Below, piece after piece: positions 10,114-21,365 of a DNA stretch of 64,000 nucleotides. Position 1 is the stretch's first letter; each line of letters starts with the position of its first letter. The translations under genes were made by a program, and so were the position numbers. Source of the DNA: Filobasidium wieringae (Eukaryota > Basidiomycota > Tremellomycetes > Filobasidiales > Filobasidiaceae); the NCBI GenBank assembly GCA_001600055.1, contig BCIV01000007.1:868001-932000 (forward strand). Reading direction: 5' to 3'. The notes under the pieces are model-generated. The model ran no database searches, had not been told where the DNA came from, and saw only the letters and a program-made list of their open reading frames with translations.

Positions 10114-13100
10114 ATGAAACAACTACGCAGCATGCTAGCAGAACTAGACCCCAACCCCTCCCTCCCCTCTTCCTCCCCGATGGACCACCTCCCACCCCCC
10201 CACCCGACCCTGCCCCCCACCTCCAGCCTCCCGAACGCTTCCCTCCAACGTCTCCCCCCCACGCTCCTCGCCCAGCTAATCCACACCCTGAACGAGAGGG
10301 AGGAAGAGGAGGACGAGGCCGAGTGTTGGGAGTTCGGGGAGGAGGAGTTTCGCAGGTGCGCGACGGTCTTCAATGGGGTCATCAGGAGTGCGGCTAGGGT
10401 GCTTGTCAGGCCCAGGTGTGCTAGGCAGGTTAGCAGGTGCGTCGTCGTCGCTTTGCTTGCTTGCTTTTTTGGGCTTGGTTTGGTTTGGTTTTGAATGATG
10501 GGGAGAGCGGGATCGTTGTGGACGAGGACTACGTACTGCCGAGTCCCAAAACCATCTCTCACTATCTTCCTTCCTCCGTCCTTTCTCCGTTCCCATCCCA
10601 TCCCATCCCATCCCATCTCGTCCCACCTCTCATTTCCCACCTCTCCCCTTCTCTCAATCCCCACCTCCTTACAAAATCACAAACACGCAAAACTAACCCC
10701 CCCCGCTTGCAGGCTAATCCAATTCGCCTCCACCCATTCCCTGGACATCTCCATAAAAGCCGGGGGGTACGGGACGCACGGGTGGGCCGTGGCGGGGACG
10801 ATCGTCTTGGATCTAGGGCTCATGGATGGGGTCAGGATGAGTCCCGCGCCGCAGGAAGGAAAAGTGGGGATGCGAGATGGGATGCGAGGAGATGGGAGGG
10901 GAGAGATTAGGAGCTTGAGGGAGATGAATTGGGGCAAGGGGGGGGTCCGGTTGGGTAAACCCAAGAATGTCGGTTTCACCGAAAACGTCCACGCTCACGC
11001 TCACGCTCACGCTCACGCCAATGGGAACGCCGGGAGACGGGCGAAAGGGTATTACGCTGGGAATGGGAAGAGAGGGTTGGATGAGATGTGCGATGATGAT
11101 GATCATCAGCATCAACATCGGGATTGCGAGGGCGAGTGTGAGGGCGAGGGAGGAAGTGACGGTGGGACTGGATGTACGGGACACGCTGGATGTACGGGAC
11201 ACGCTGGGCACGCTGGACATACGGGATACGCTGGATGTACGGGACACCCGGGTGAGGGGGAGGGGGAGGGGAAGAGGAAGAGGAGCGGACAGGCGGGAGA
11301 GTCGGGGTTCCGTTCGAATTCCGCCTCTGGGTCTACTTCCGGCTCGTTCTCAAACTCGGGCTCAAACTCGGGCTCAGGATCAAACTCAGGGTCGGGCTCA
11401 GGGTCGGGATCATCGTCCTCAACCACCTCGTCTTCCGCACCAAGACCCTCGGCACGGACCAACCTGGTCAATGGGAAACTGGACGAAGCGAGTAAGAAAT
11501 CCCTCATGGACGCTCTGGCCGGTCCGACCGAATGGTCACCCGATTCCTCTGCCGCCGCGGGGGTGGATCCGATCGGAGGGAACGTGAATGTGAATGCGAA
11601 TGCGAATGTCCAGGCCCACGCCGGCACTGGCACGACGACGAACGCACCGCCGGGGTTCCCGATCGCTACGGTGAGAGGACCGAGCTTGAGCTTTGGGACG
11701 AATTTGGGTCAGATACCGTGGGGGATGGGGGAGAGGAGGTGGCAGTTCGGTTCGGGACTTGCAGGGTCGGGGTCGGGGCTTGCGGGGTCGGGGTCGGGAC
11801 TTGCGGGGTCGGGACCGGGACTGACCGGGTCTCCAGAGGAACAAACCTCGAATACGGGTTTCAACGGTTTCATGCCCGCGTCCACCCACACGCACGCAGG
11901 TTGGAACGCCGTAGCTTCCTCCTCGACGTCAGGGACGACCGATCCTTCCCGATCGAATTCCGGGTCGAACGAAGAAGACCCATCGACCCCCACGGGATCG
12001 ACCACTCGACGAAACTCTTTCGTCCAGCCCCCTTACACGTTGGTCACCTTTGACGCGGGCGCGACGGCAAAGGATATAGATCGGTTGACTCATGTCAGTC
12101 CTTATGGACCTTATCACGTTCCCCTCGCCGCCTTCCCTGTAGGGTCCGCGGTGATGATGACGGGAGGGTTCGGGTTCCTCAGTAGACTGTATGGACTCTC
12201 GATGGATAATCTGACGGAAGTGGAATTCGTCCTGGCGGACGGGAGGATCGTCTGGTTGGCAAGGGAGAACGTGGATGAGGATGGGGAGAGGGGGGAACAG
12301 GGGGTCTGTCTCGGTGTGGAGATGCCGGATGGGACGAAGGGTGAGATGTCGGAGGAAGAGGCTAGGGAGCTTTGGTGGGCCATCAGAGGCGCTGGGACCG
12401 TCTTGGGCGTCGCGACGAGGTATAGGAGCAAGGCTTATCACGTTCCCGTCGTTTACGCCGGTAACCTCATCTAGTGCGTCCCACACGTCCGGGTCGTCAC
12501 GGGTTTCGGGTTCCCGCTGAGCTGATCGTTTTCGTCCCTCTGTGTAGCCCGTTCAACCCACTCACCGCGCCAAGCCTGATTCAACACGTTCGCGACTGTA
12601 TCAAAGGCTCACCTCGGAACCTCTATACCAACATCATCCTCACCGCCGGACCGATGACGCTCGCGGGGGTGGTCATCATCCAACTATGTTTCGTAGGGAA
12701 ACAGGAAGCCGGTGCCGAGCACCTGTCCGCGATCACCAGTTGGAACGAGGAGAGATGTCTGTTCAAGGACGTCAGGGAGAGGAGCTTTATCGAGCAACAG
12801 GATTCGGTCGCCAACGTTCTCAAAGGAGGGGCGGGGAGGAAATGGTCAGTCCCGCCACGTAACGTGGTTTGGGTTGGGATGGGTCGTTGATGTGGATCAC
12901 TTCTTTCACAGGTTCATCAAGAGCGATCTGGTCAATTCGTTGACGGACGAAGTCATTTGGAAGACATGCCAGCTGTTCCATACCGTTCCTGACGGGTGTA
13001 CCTGGCTGTTCGAACTGGCCGCGGGCGCATTGACGGATTGCAAGACGTCTTGTCTGCCGGACTCTCATCGAGAGGCCCAGTATACTATCGCCGCTCTCCA

Positions 13101-13691
13101 TCAATGGCCAGTCGACGTGCCCAAGGAGGACGTCAAGTGTGTGACGACGGCGGTCGATTGGATCGATAGGATCGTTCATCCTTCTTCACCCGGTGGACCT
13201 TTGCCTTGCGTGAGTTCACGTCAGGACGGAGAGGCCGTGATGTGGACTGATCGGATTGACTCTCCTTGCAGTTCCTGCAATCGTCCCATCCGGAAGCGGT
13301 CAAGGGCACTTATGGGGAAAACTTTGAACGACTGGTCAGGATCAAGAACAAGTACGATCCTCACAACTTTTTCAAACATACGGTCTGGCCTACGGGCCAT
13401 AGCGAGAGGAAGACGGGAAATCCTCTGATGACTTATGCTCATGGATATAACCCGGACAACGAGTGCTCCGGACAGGAAAGGAGGTACGCCGAAGAGGATA
13501 GCAAGATCGGGATGGAGGGTGTCGAAGCGGTCACCCAGATCGCCGAGAGTCAGACGGACGGCTCGGCGGTGAAGGGGGACGATGGGATGCAGGGAGTCGC
13601 TGCCAAGAAGATGAGAGGGTTGGGGGAGAACGTCGAGTTGGCCAGTCATCCGGAAAAATCGCCGAATCCCGATGGAAGGCAGATCGCCTAG
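10114..13691 (+). CDS. FAD-binding oxidoreductase, berberine-bridge-enzyme type, with large low-complexity insertion
   Basis: Flavin-dependent oxidoreductase of the PCMH/BBE superfamily; substrate unknown. Exons in phase: 10114-10436, 10713-12473, 12548-12844, 12912-13209, 13272-13691, giving 1,032 residues, about twice the family's usual 450-550. The first half of the FAD-binding fold is at residues 85-155 (RPRCARQVSRLIQFAS, then KAGGYGTHGWAVAG, where this family carries its flavin-contacting GGH-like loop). The second half resumes near residue 545 (TFDAGATAKDID, GSAVMMTGGFGFLSRLYG, WWAIRGAGTVLGVATR). The BBE C-terminal signature YDPHNFF is near residue 915. Between the two FAD halves sit about 390 residues of His-Ala, Gly-His and Gly-Ser repeats. 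No signal peptide is evident at the chosen ATG. The C-terminal 90 residues are charged and probably disordered. Confidence 0.85.
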
Positions 13692-14033
13692 AGGTCAAGA
13701 GAAAATACCCGTCCCGAGTCTGCCATACCTTACGCCTTTACGTTCTCCATGATTGTGGACTATATACCGTATCTATACTGCTCGTCTAGAATATCTAGGG
13801 ATGCTGGCAATGTTGTAACACTCGAGTGATAGATACCATACGACGATCATAGAATCACCGCTTTGCCGCCTCTCACGTGACTTCTGACCGGACGTTCATG
13901 CAAACGCGGAAGCGCTTTTTAGGATTTTGGACTTGGGAATTTGGTGCAATCGTTGACGGAACAGAGGTTCGAATGGACGTCAACTGGCAACTGGGAATTC
14001 GAGATACAACCCAGACCTCATCCACTAACGATT
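13692..14033. other. Short intergenic region
   Basis: 340 bp between two plus-strand genes: the 3' end of the oxidoreductase and the promoter/leader of the next gene. Nothing specific recognised. Confidence 0.5.
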
Positions 14034-16675
14034 ATGAGCGAAATAGGAACACCCACCGCTTTGGCGGCTTTCCCGTCCGCGTCCAGCTCGTCTTCAAAGG
14101 CACATATCAAGTTGGGAAGAGTTCATGGAAGTGAAGAGACACAGGCGGTTGCTGCTGTACAAGGTGGTGCCGTTTGGATATACGATGTGAGTGCGAGGTC
14201 TTGTACGAGCTTATGAATGGATCTGATTCGGGCGTGGTGATGAACGTCGACAGGTGACAAGTCATCAAGCGATAACGTCATTCACCGTCCCACCATCGAC
14301 CGTGTTTCACACTTCTCCCGTATCCTACCACCCCGCCGTATCAGGCAGCACCGAATCAGATTCGACGTCGAGAAAGGGAAAACAGAGGCAGAGGTATACG
14401 GCCGTGGCTATCGCCAAGGGAGAGAACGTGTCACCGGGGAATGAAAAGAAGACGATCTGGCTTTGGAAAGGGGAGGAAGTGTTTGAGCAATCCACCATCC
14501 AGGTGAGTCCTCTGCCTATTTTCGAATGTCAATCGAGCCTGATCGAGCGAGATCATGTAGGTGGAACACGAAGTGGAGATCCTTGTGCGGATACCGGAAG
14601 CTCACAGTCTCCTAGCCGGATCGCATCAAGGCTTGACCGTAATCACCCCCGACCTTACTCGAATCACCATCCCCTTCCAACTCCCCTCCTCTTCTAAGAA
14701 ATTGATCAAGATATTCTTTTTGCCAAGAATACCTCATTCGGAAATCAACCCGTACGGATTGATGTTCGATGATGGGAAAGTCGTCTTTGTCGCCGTGAGC
14801 GGGTTGAACGAGAAGAGTTGCGTGGTGGAAGATCCTAAACGAGCGGTCAAGGGGTTGGAAAAGGGGACCTTAGAGAGTGGGGAAAAGGTGGTGGATGCGT
14901 TCATGGACGATAAGACTTCTTCTGTACATATTTTGAGTGAGTGCAGCTGGCTTGATCCGACGTCAAGGCGTATCTTGATATGAGTTCTTGGAAATAGCAT
15001 CAAACGGACGAATGATACCCAACGCCATGTCGTTCCGAACCGATTCATCCCTCAAACCTTCATCCAGTTTCACCTTCAGCTCCACCCCATCCACTTCCAT
15101 CCCTCAAATCGCCTCTCTCCCCGAATCCGCAGGTCCCCTTTTCGTACACGCCACCCCGACCTCTTCCCTCATCGTGTTCCAACCCACTTACCCTGCCGTC
15201 CTGGCTCATCGAGAAATCCAAACGAAGAATCTGGGAATCAAGGAGATCGTCCCCCTCACGAACGCCATCGTCGCGGTGATCAGTACGACGACGAACGAGG
15301 CGGGGGCGGAGAGGTGGATGGTCCATACGGTCGATATCAACGCTCCCGTGGATGGGGTCGGGATTGCACAATTACTAGGATCAGCCGAGTCGACGAACCA
15401 ATTCTTGATCCCCTCCATCTCTGAGGTCAAGACTCGAGCGTCCGTTTCCAAGGATACCGTCTTTGATGCGATCGCGGAACGAGACGAGACGTTTTTGAAC
15501 ACCCTCCGATCGGCCCTCTTCTCCGCTTCGAATCGGGACGCCTCGGCCGCCCTTAAAGTATGGCATAAATGGAATTTGGAAAACGAGCAACCTTTTACTC
15601 GGAAAAAGGTCGATGCGGGGCGAAGGATGAGGAGCAGAGGGTTACTCGCTGGGGAAATCGTCGGGGTCGTTTTCGAAGGTGCTCTGCCTCGTTCCCGGAA
15701 GAGCGAGAACAAGGTTTCTCACGAGGAAGAGGAGGGGGAGAAGGAGGGTCGGAGTTGGATCACGACGGGTGCAAAGGGGGCTTATTTGAAGGAGGTCGTT
15801 AGGGTCTTGATCGAGTTTGGATGGGTGAACGATGGGATGTGGGGGAAAGGGGGGGTCATTTTGGATGGGTTGTTGGTCATTGGAGATTGGGTAAGCTTTT
15901 CTGATTGCCCTAGACGTATGGCGAGCGTTTTGACTGATGGATGAGCGGGGCGGAATGGGTTTATTAGGATAATATCACCCTGGCGTTGAGAAAGATGACT
16001 TCCATCCCTTCGAATGCTTTGGTCGCACTTGTCGCCCATGCGGTGGCATACCACTCGAATTCGAATGGTTCTTCGGAGACTGGACTAGCGCCTCCTCCTG
16101 CACTGGATGTGTTGTTGAGGGCATACCTCGCTGTACCCGTCTCACCTGCTATGCATAAACAAGCCCTGAAACAGGGGTTGAGACAGGTTGAGCATGCACA
16201 AAAAGTGTTGGAGGTGATGGTTGGATGGTTGGAGGACGTTGGGAAGGAAGGTCTTGGACAGGGGATGAAGTGGGATGAGAATGTTGAGGAGGATGCCGAT
16301 CGGTTCCCAGTGGAAGGAGTGAGTACTGGAGGTGAATGTTAGAGAAGAGATTGTTACTAAATGACGATCATCCTACAGCTCGTTCTCCACACTCAACTCA
16401 TCCTGGACGCTCATCTCCCACTTCTCATCTCTCACACGCCTGCCCACCCTCTCATACAACGACTCAAGACGGCTCTTGCTCCTTTACTCGTAGCTGAAAC
16501 CGAACTGGTAGCAGCCCGAGGACTGGTCGAAGGTTTCGCACGTCTCGCGGGTCAAAAGGCTGGATCAGGTAAAGGAAAGAAAGGTAAAGGAGTCAAGGGG
16601 GTGCATTCTGGTGGGAAGAAGATGTTTGGGGAGTTCTTGGACCCGTTGTATAGCGTGGACGAGGTTGTGTTGTAG
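14034..16675 (+). CDS. NOL11/UTP8-like nucleolar protein (probable SSU processome component)
   Basis: Six exons in phase (14034-14186, 14254-14502, 14561-14936, 14998-15890, 15968-16318, 16379-16675) give 772 residues. The N-terminal half resembles a degenerate beta-propeller (AVWIYD, IWLWKGEEV, HSLLAGSHQGLTVITPDL). The C-terminal half is helical, and its last exon (LVLHTQLILDAHLPLLIS, then LVAETELVAARGLVEGF) resembles the conserved C-terminus of NOL11, the animal counterpart of yeast Utp8, which act in U3 snoRNP-dependent 18S rRNA processing. A basic tract (KGKKGKGVKG) near the end would suit nucleolar localisation. Assignment is from memory of the family pattern and is moderate; the gene model itself is well supported because all five introns keep phase. 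It could instead be another propeller-helix scaffold. Confidence 0.6.
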
Positions 16676-17027
16676 ATGAGCGATGACGAGCGATTATGTG
16701 ATTTCTCGTGTTTCACATGACTCGAAGACTGGGCGTTCGTCTAATTTGACTCGGCTGTGAGGCTCTGTAAAGGTCCAACGCACCGGTTGAGAGCTGTCCC
16801 AATCTTCGATACTCTCCAGCGCACTCCATCTGATGCTAGCAGCCAGCCATGGTCACAACGATCCTCACAACAAGCCAACGATAACAGGTCGACAAAGCTG
16901 CACACGATCATCCGAGAAATTCCGTTCACTCGCAGCTAGACGACTGCTTGATCGATCACTCGACATCCTGAGCTCGACTTGATAACACATCAAGCAATCA
17001 GAAAGTCCGTGATACAAGGCAGTCATA
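16676..17027. other. Intergenic region before the Atos homologue
   Basis: 350 bp between two plus-strand genes; no repeat or coding signal recognised. Confidence 0.5.
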
Positions 17028-19001
17028 ATGGTCTCCGCCATGAGTCTGTGTGCAGGTGAGATCATGTCTCGTGAACGTACATAACGTCTCATCATCTGAT
17101 ATGAGAATCGACATCTCGCAGTCTCACCGAAGAACCCATCACCCCTTTCTTCCTACCCACCATTCCGTCCTCAATCATGCTCTCCTCCTCCTGCTTTAGA
17201 AAATCCCTCCTGGAAAGGACTTCAGTCTGCTCCGCTGCCGATCACAACTCGATCACCTCAAACTGGTCAACATCAATTGCTTACGCCAGACCGAACGAGA
17301 CATCCGAACTCCATCCCCTCTCCTTCCTCCTCTGCTGCCCTTGATGGACCTCTTCCCAACTCCCCAGAAGGATCGAATAACATGTCCCCCTCTCCTTCCC
17401 AAAGAAGGACGTCCCGCTCGTTGGCAGGATCATATACCCTTTCCTTACTCTCATCAAGGATGTCTCATGCTCATACACCTCATTCGTTACCGTCCGCATT
17501 CACCGTTCAGATCGGAGCAACCGCCATGGGATCCAGCTCGACCAAGACTACTAGGAAAGTACAATCACCTGCTCATGTGAAAGTACCGTTTGAGGGGAGA
17601 TGGTATGATCTCGAAGGTGGACCTGGGGGTGCGGCCGTAGGTACCCCTTGGGTAGGATGCGTTGATCTTGAGGGGTACTACACTCGACAAGAGTGTGGTC
17701 TCGGGGACAGTGAGAGAGAAAATGGATCCGTTTCAAGGAGAGGAAGAAGTCCTACAATGCCTTCCGACAGACCACAGCCGACTCGAAATCCCAGCAGCAT
17801 TTATAATGGATTAGGAGGATCTTCAACCACCCGGGATCGGAAACGATCCCCCTCGTTCCCAAGAGAACCCGCTTCATCTCTTGCCAGAAGTCACACTACC
17901 GGACGAGCTGGTCTAAAAGGACGACCGGAAACGCCTCCCTTTCCAGGGTACGAATTAGCTCCTCAAGGACTACTACAGCTGGTCATCAAGAACGACGTTC
18001 AGGCTCTGAAAGTCTTCTTGATCAAGTACGATCTGTACGCTTTGGAAGTGGGAGGGAAGATGTTGGTACGGGAACGAAATTACGAGGCTGTACAACCTGG
18101 ACCAACGGGGTCTAGTCCTCCGGTCGATCGAAGACGAGAGATCCTGAGGAGCGCTGTGGAATTACAGTTCACCTGTGTTGAGGTCCCGTCGGAGAAGAGG
18201 AGGAAGAAGAAACGACATACCGAACCGGCCCAATCTCGATGGCAAGAAGGCTTAGGTATCAGTGATACTAGAACTAGAATGGATGCGTCGGTTTCGATCG
18301 ATACGGAACCGTGGAGCTATAGCATGACAGCAGGATCGCTTGGGATGGTCGAAAAGAAACAACCCCCTTCGACCAGCAAGACTGAGAAAGCTTACTTTCT
18401 CAGTAAACATATCCGAGTCGTATTCTGCGGCAACCTTACAGGCCGAAACCAAGCGGATAAGAAGGAAGTCCCGAAAGAGGACGTGAGGACTGAACGATTC
18501 ATCGAAGTCATCAATCCTTCTACCGTACAACCGGGTATGAGCACGAAGGAGATCAAGAAATTAAGGAGAGCTAGCTTTGCTAGTGAGAGTTGGGAAGGGG
18601 TGAAAGCGTTATTGAGTAGAAGGATGAAAGAGGATAAGGAGGATGAAGCGGTGGATAATCTCATTGGATCGACGAACTTTGCTGGAAGGGTCAGCAGGCC
18701 AAACAGTCCTCTCCCACCGATCACTTTCGAGAGGAGTATCACACCCGTACAAGCTCATTCTTCCCTACTATCCGCTCGACTCGGTCGAAGAGACGGTAGT
18801 ATCGATGCCCAAGCGGAAGATGATGATGACGAGGAGGAATCGGCTCCGGGGTTCAAGAATTGGCACAGAGAGATAGGTCTGGACCCTATGATTCCCTCGC
18901 CCGTCACTTCGCCTATCGAAAAGAAGAGGAGTCTATGGCCGGAAGATGAGAGCGAGAGGATGTTGAGTGAGAGTTTGCAGAGATTGCCTTGGAGGCGATG
19001 A
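17028..19001 (+). CDS. Atos/FAM214 family protein
   Basis: Two exons (17028-17055, 17122-19001; 28-nt first exon, phase 1) give 635 residues. The conserved Atos N-terminal segment is present (SLAGSYTLSLLSSRMS, then FTVQIGATA and HVKVPFEGRWYDLEGG), followed after a Ser-rich linker by the second conserved block near residues 275-300 (PGYELAPQGLLQLVIKND, KVFLIKYDLYAL) and a third near 420 (AYFLSKHIRVVFCG). These three blocks in this order are diagnostic of the family, whose animal members are nuclear transcriptional or translational regulators; in fungi the role is poorly known, so function is not assigned. The C-terminus is acidic and Ser/Arg rich. The ATG at 17028 is the only one that reaches the open frame with a matching donor (GTGAGA). 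Confidence 0.8.
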
Positions 19002-19730
19002 TTCTGATAATCGCTCGTGAGATTGCTGTATACACCATATCATGATCATACCCTTAACAAGTCCAAGAAGGTCTTTTTGGTACGATACTGGTCCAGATCG
19101 GCAGAGAGAATGAAACAAAAACTTCTCCATCCTGCTTGGACTTTTATTAGCTCGCCATCATGGCCAAATGCTTATTGCCGTGGGTTTGAGACAGACGTCA
19201 AACTCTCTTTATCCAAGCTTGTTTGGGTCCATGGCAAACACCTGTTCGAAACCAAGGGTCCCAATTGATAGAAAGGCAAGTTATAATATACGTTGCTTAT
19301 CATATGACACTGTGAAGCCAGAGGCACGGAGGATATGACTGGAGGAGGAAACAAGTGAAGAATGTCTTGATGGAGATCGACCCTAGCGTAGAGACCTCTT
19401 GCTAACCACCGAGCTCAATGAGGCGATCATCCAGTCCCAGTGAGACCGATCTCGACGCTCAGAGACTCAAGCACACGACGACAAGTTTACCGACGGTGTT
19501 GTCCTTTTTAAGGGAAACAGGCAGGTCTTCCTGTAACATGTGAACAGATACTGCACAGCGATAAATGTAGGGATACGTCGTCTGGACTTATGAAAAGGCC
19601 TGAGTCTTATCGTGTCCGACCAGCATACAGCACCCTTGTTCGACGCTCTGTATAAAGGCCACGAGCGGATCAGTGGGAAGTTGGTTCTTGCTTGCAGAAC
19701 AGCTAAAGCAGTTCGGAACGACGAATATAT
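19002..19730. other. Convergent intergenic region (3' ends of Atos homologue and SWD3)
   Basis: 730 bp between two facing gene ends. No coding structure or repeat recognised. Confidence 0.5.
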
Positions 19731-21212
19731 TCATGTCTCCTCATCTCGCCATATTATGATCGTCTTGTCCCGTTCCAGTGCCCCTGTTGCTATCATTCGT
19801 TTGTACGGATGTGCAGCCAATGCTATGACAGTATCTGTCGGATTCTATTTGATCAGCTGTGAACTCGGCTTGTGCCAGGCGATCAAGGCTGACCTGTATG
19901 CCCTCCCAGTTTCTGTGCGATCTCTTTCGTCTGTCCGTCCCAAATGCAAACTTCACTCGTATCGCTTCCCGATAAGATCCACGCTTGCGGTATTCCCGTT
20001 TCCTCTTCATCCATATCTGCCTTTCCTTTTCCCTTACTAGCTGCTCGAGCGTTGTCCGGATCTATAATGACAACGGGACTGCTGTATTTCACATTCGTAT
20101 GTCCGGTATAGGTTTTGACGCAGCGCGATGTGTGGAAATTCCAGATTCGAATAACGGAGGTTAAGGAGGCTGAAACAATGTTCTCCCCATTTGGGGTAAA
20201 GCCGGCAAAGGACCTAAGCATAGGAAGATTAGAGTCAGGCCTCGCATCGTAAGAGCAACACGATATTTACTTACACAGGAGAAGTTCCCTCATCGTTTTC
20301 AATCGTTTTCAGACATTGTCCTGTCATTCCGTCCCATATCCGCCTAGAATAAAGCAGTCAGCTCTATGACATACGGAAAATCGACTCCCTCGTACTTACA
20401 TCAACCCATCGTAGCTTCCCGTAACTAGCATGGTTCCATCCGGGTTGTAAGCTACAGCAGTGACCGGATCACTGTGTGCCTGGAGAGTCCTCATCTGCTG
20501 GCCCAGTCGGACGTTCCAAAAGATAACGCTCTCATCCCATCCTCCTGTTACTAGGACGTTTCCTTTGGGACTGAACGTGACACAAAGGACGTGGGAGGTG
20601 TGCCCGTCTAGGCGCCGGAGAATGGTGCCCTACGGTAGTCATGCTTGAGTGAGTTGATGTCTCTCTCGTTGTTTGATCGTAAGATGTTGGCTGACCTTCT
20701 TGACCGACCAGACAAGGACCAGCCCTTCGTCTGCAGCCGTTGCTAAGTAGAGGCTTTCTGGTGAAAAGGTGAGATCGTTGATACCTGCGGATTTCGTGGT
20801 CAGAATTAGCTTTGTCTATACAGATGCAATTTTGAGGAAGCTCACCTCTATCATGACCCCTAAACGATCTTAGATGATCTCCTGTATCTGCGTTCCTACC
20901 GAAATAACGTTATGAATGAGTGTCTGTTCCAACTAAAGTAGCAAGGTTGCGAGATAGCTTACCACAAATGAGCTACACCATCCGCGCCTATCCCACTTTT
21001 TGTTCTAGATCAATTATGATTTGCAAGCCTTCCCGATTCAGCTCACCAGCACTGGCTAAGTATCGTCCACAGGGTGAATACTTCAGACATGTCACCCCCT
21101 TCATATGCGCTATCATCGTTCGATACTTTCGGTATTTTGGACTCCGCCGTCTTGACGGGGAGGGTCCTACTTGCAGCGTACCATCGTCCATGTCCATAAT
21201 ATCAAGTTTCAT
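19731..21212 (-). CDS. SWD3: COMPASS subunit, WD40 protein SWD3/WDR5
   Basis: Propeller subunit of the histone H3 lysine-4 methyltransferase complex. Eight exons in phase: 21212-21047, 20987-20963, 20895-20846, 20784-20696, 20629-20400, 20343-20275, 20213-19894, 19834-19731, giving 350 residues, close to WDR5 (334). Seven WD repeats can be followed: HMKGVTCLKYSPCGRYLASA, HDRGINDLTFSPES, HTSHVLCVTFSPKG, HSDPVTAVAYNPDG, then SFAGFTPNGENIVSA with IRIWNFHTSRCVKTYTGH, the insert-bearing blade ending WILSGSDTSEVCIWDGQTK, and the closing blade TVIALAAHPYKRMIATGA. The KTYTGH and EIAQKLGGHT segments match the WDR5 pattern closely. One blade carries a short Lys/Asp/Glu insertion (about 20 residues). 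Start at 21212 is the first ATG of the open frame; two more ATGs follow within ten codons. Confidence 0.9.
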
Positions 21213-21365
21213 TGCTAGTACAACAAGAACCAACAGTTGCCCGATGTCTAGAACTCAGGAGGCATACTTCCAAGTCTAACAGAATCGAGGTCCGTGTTTA
21301 CAATTGATGCATCAAGCTATTTCCACCTTGAATGCATTTTCGTGTTTCACCTAAGCAATTTCATG

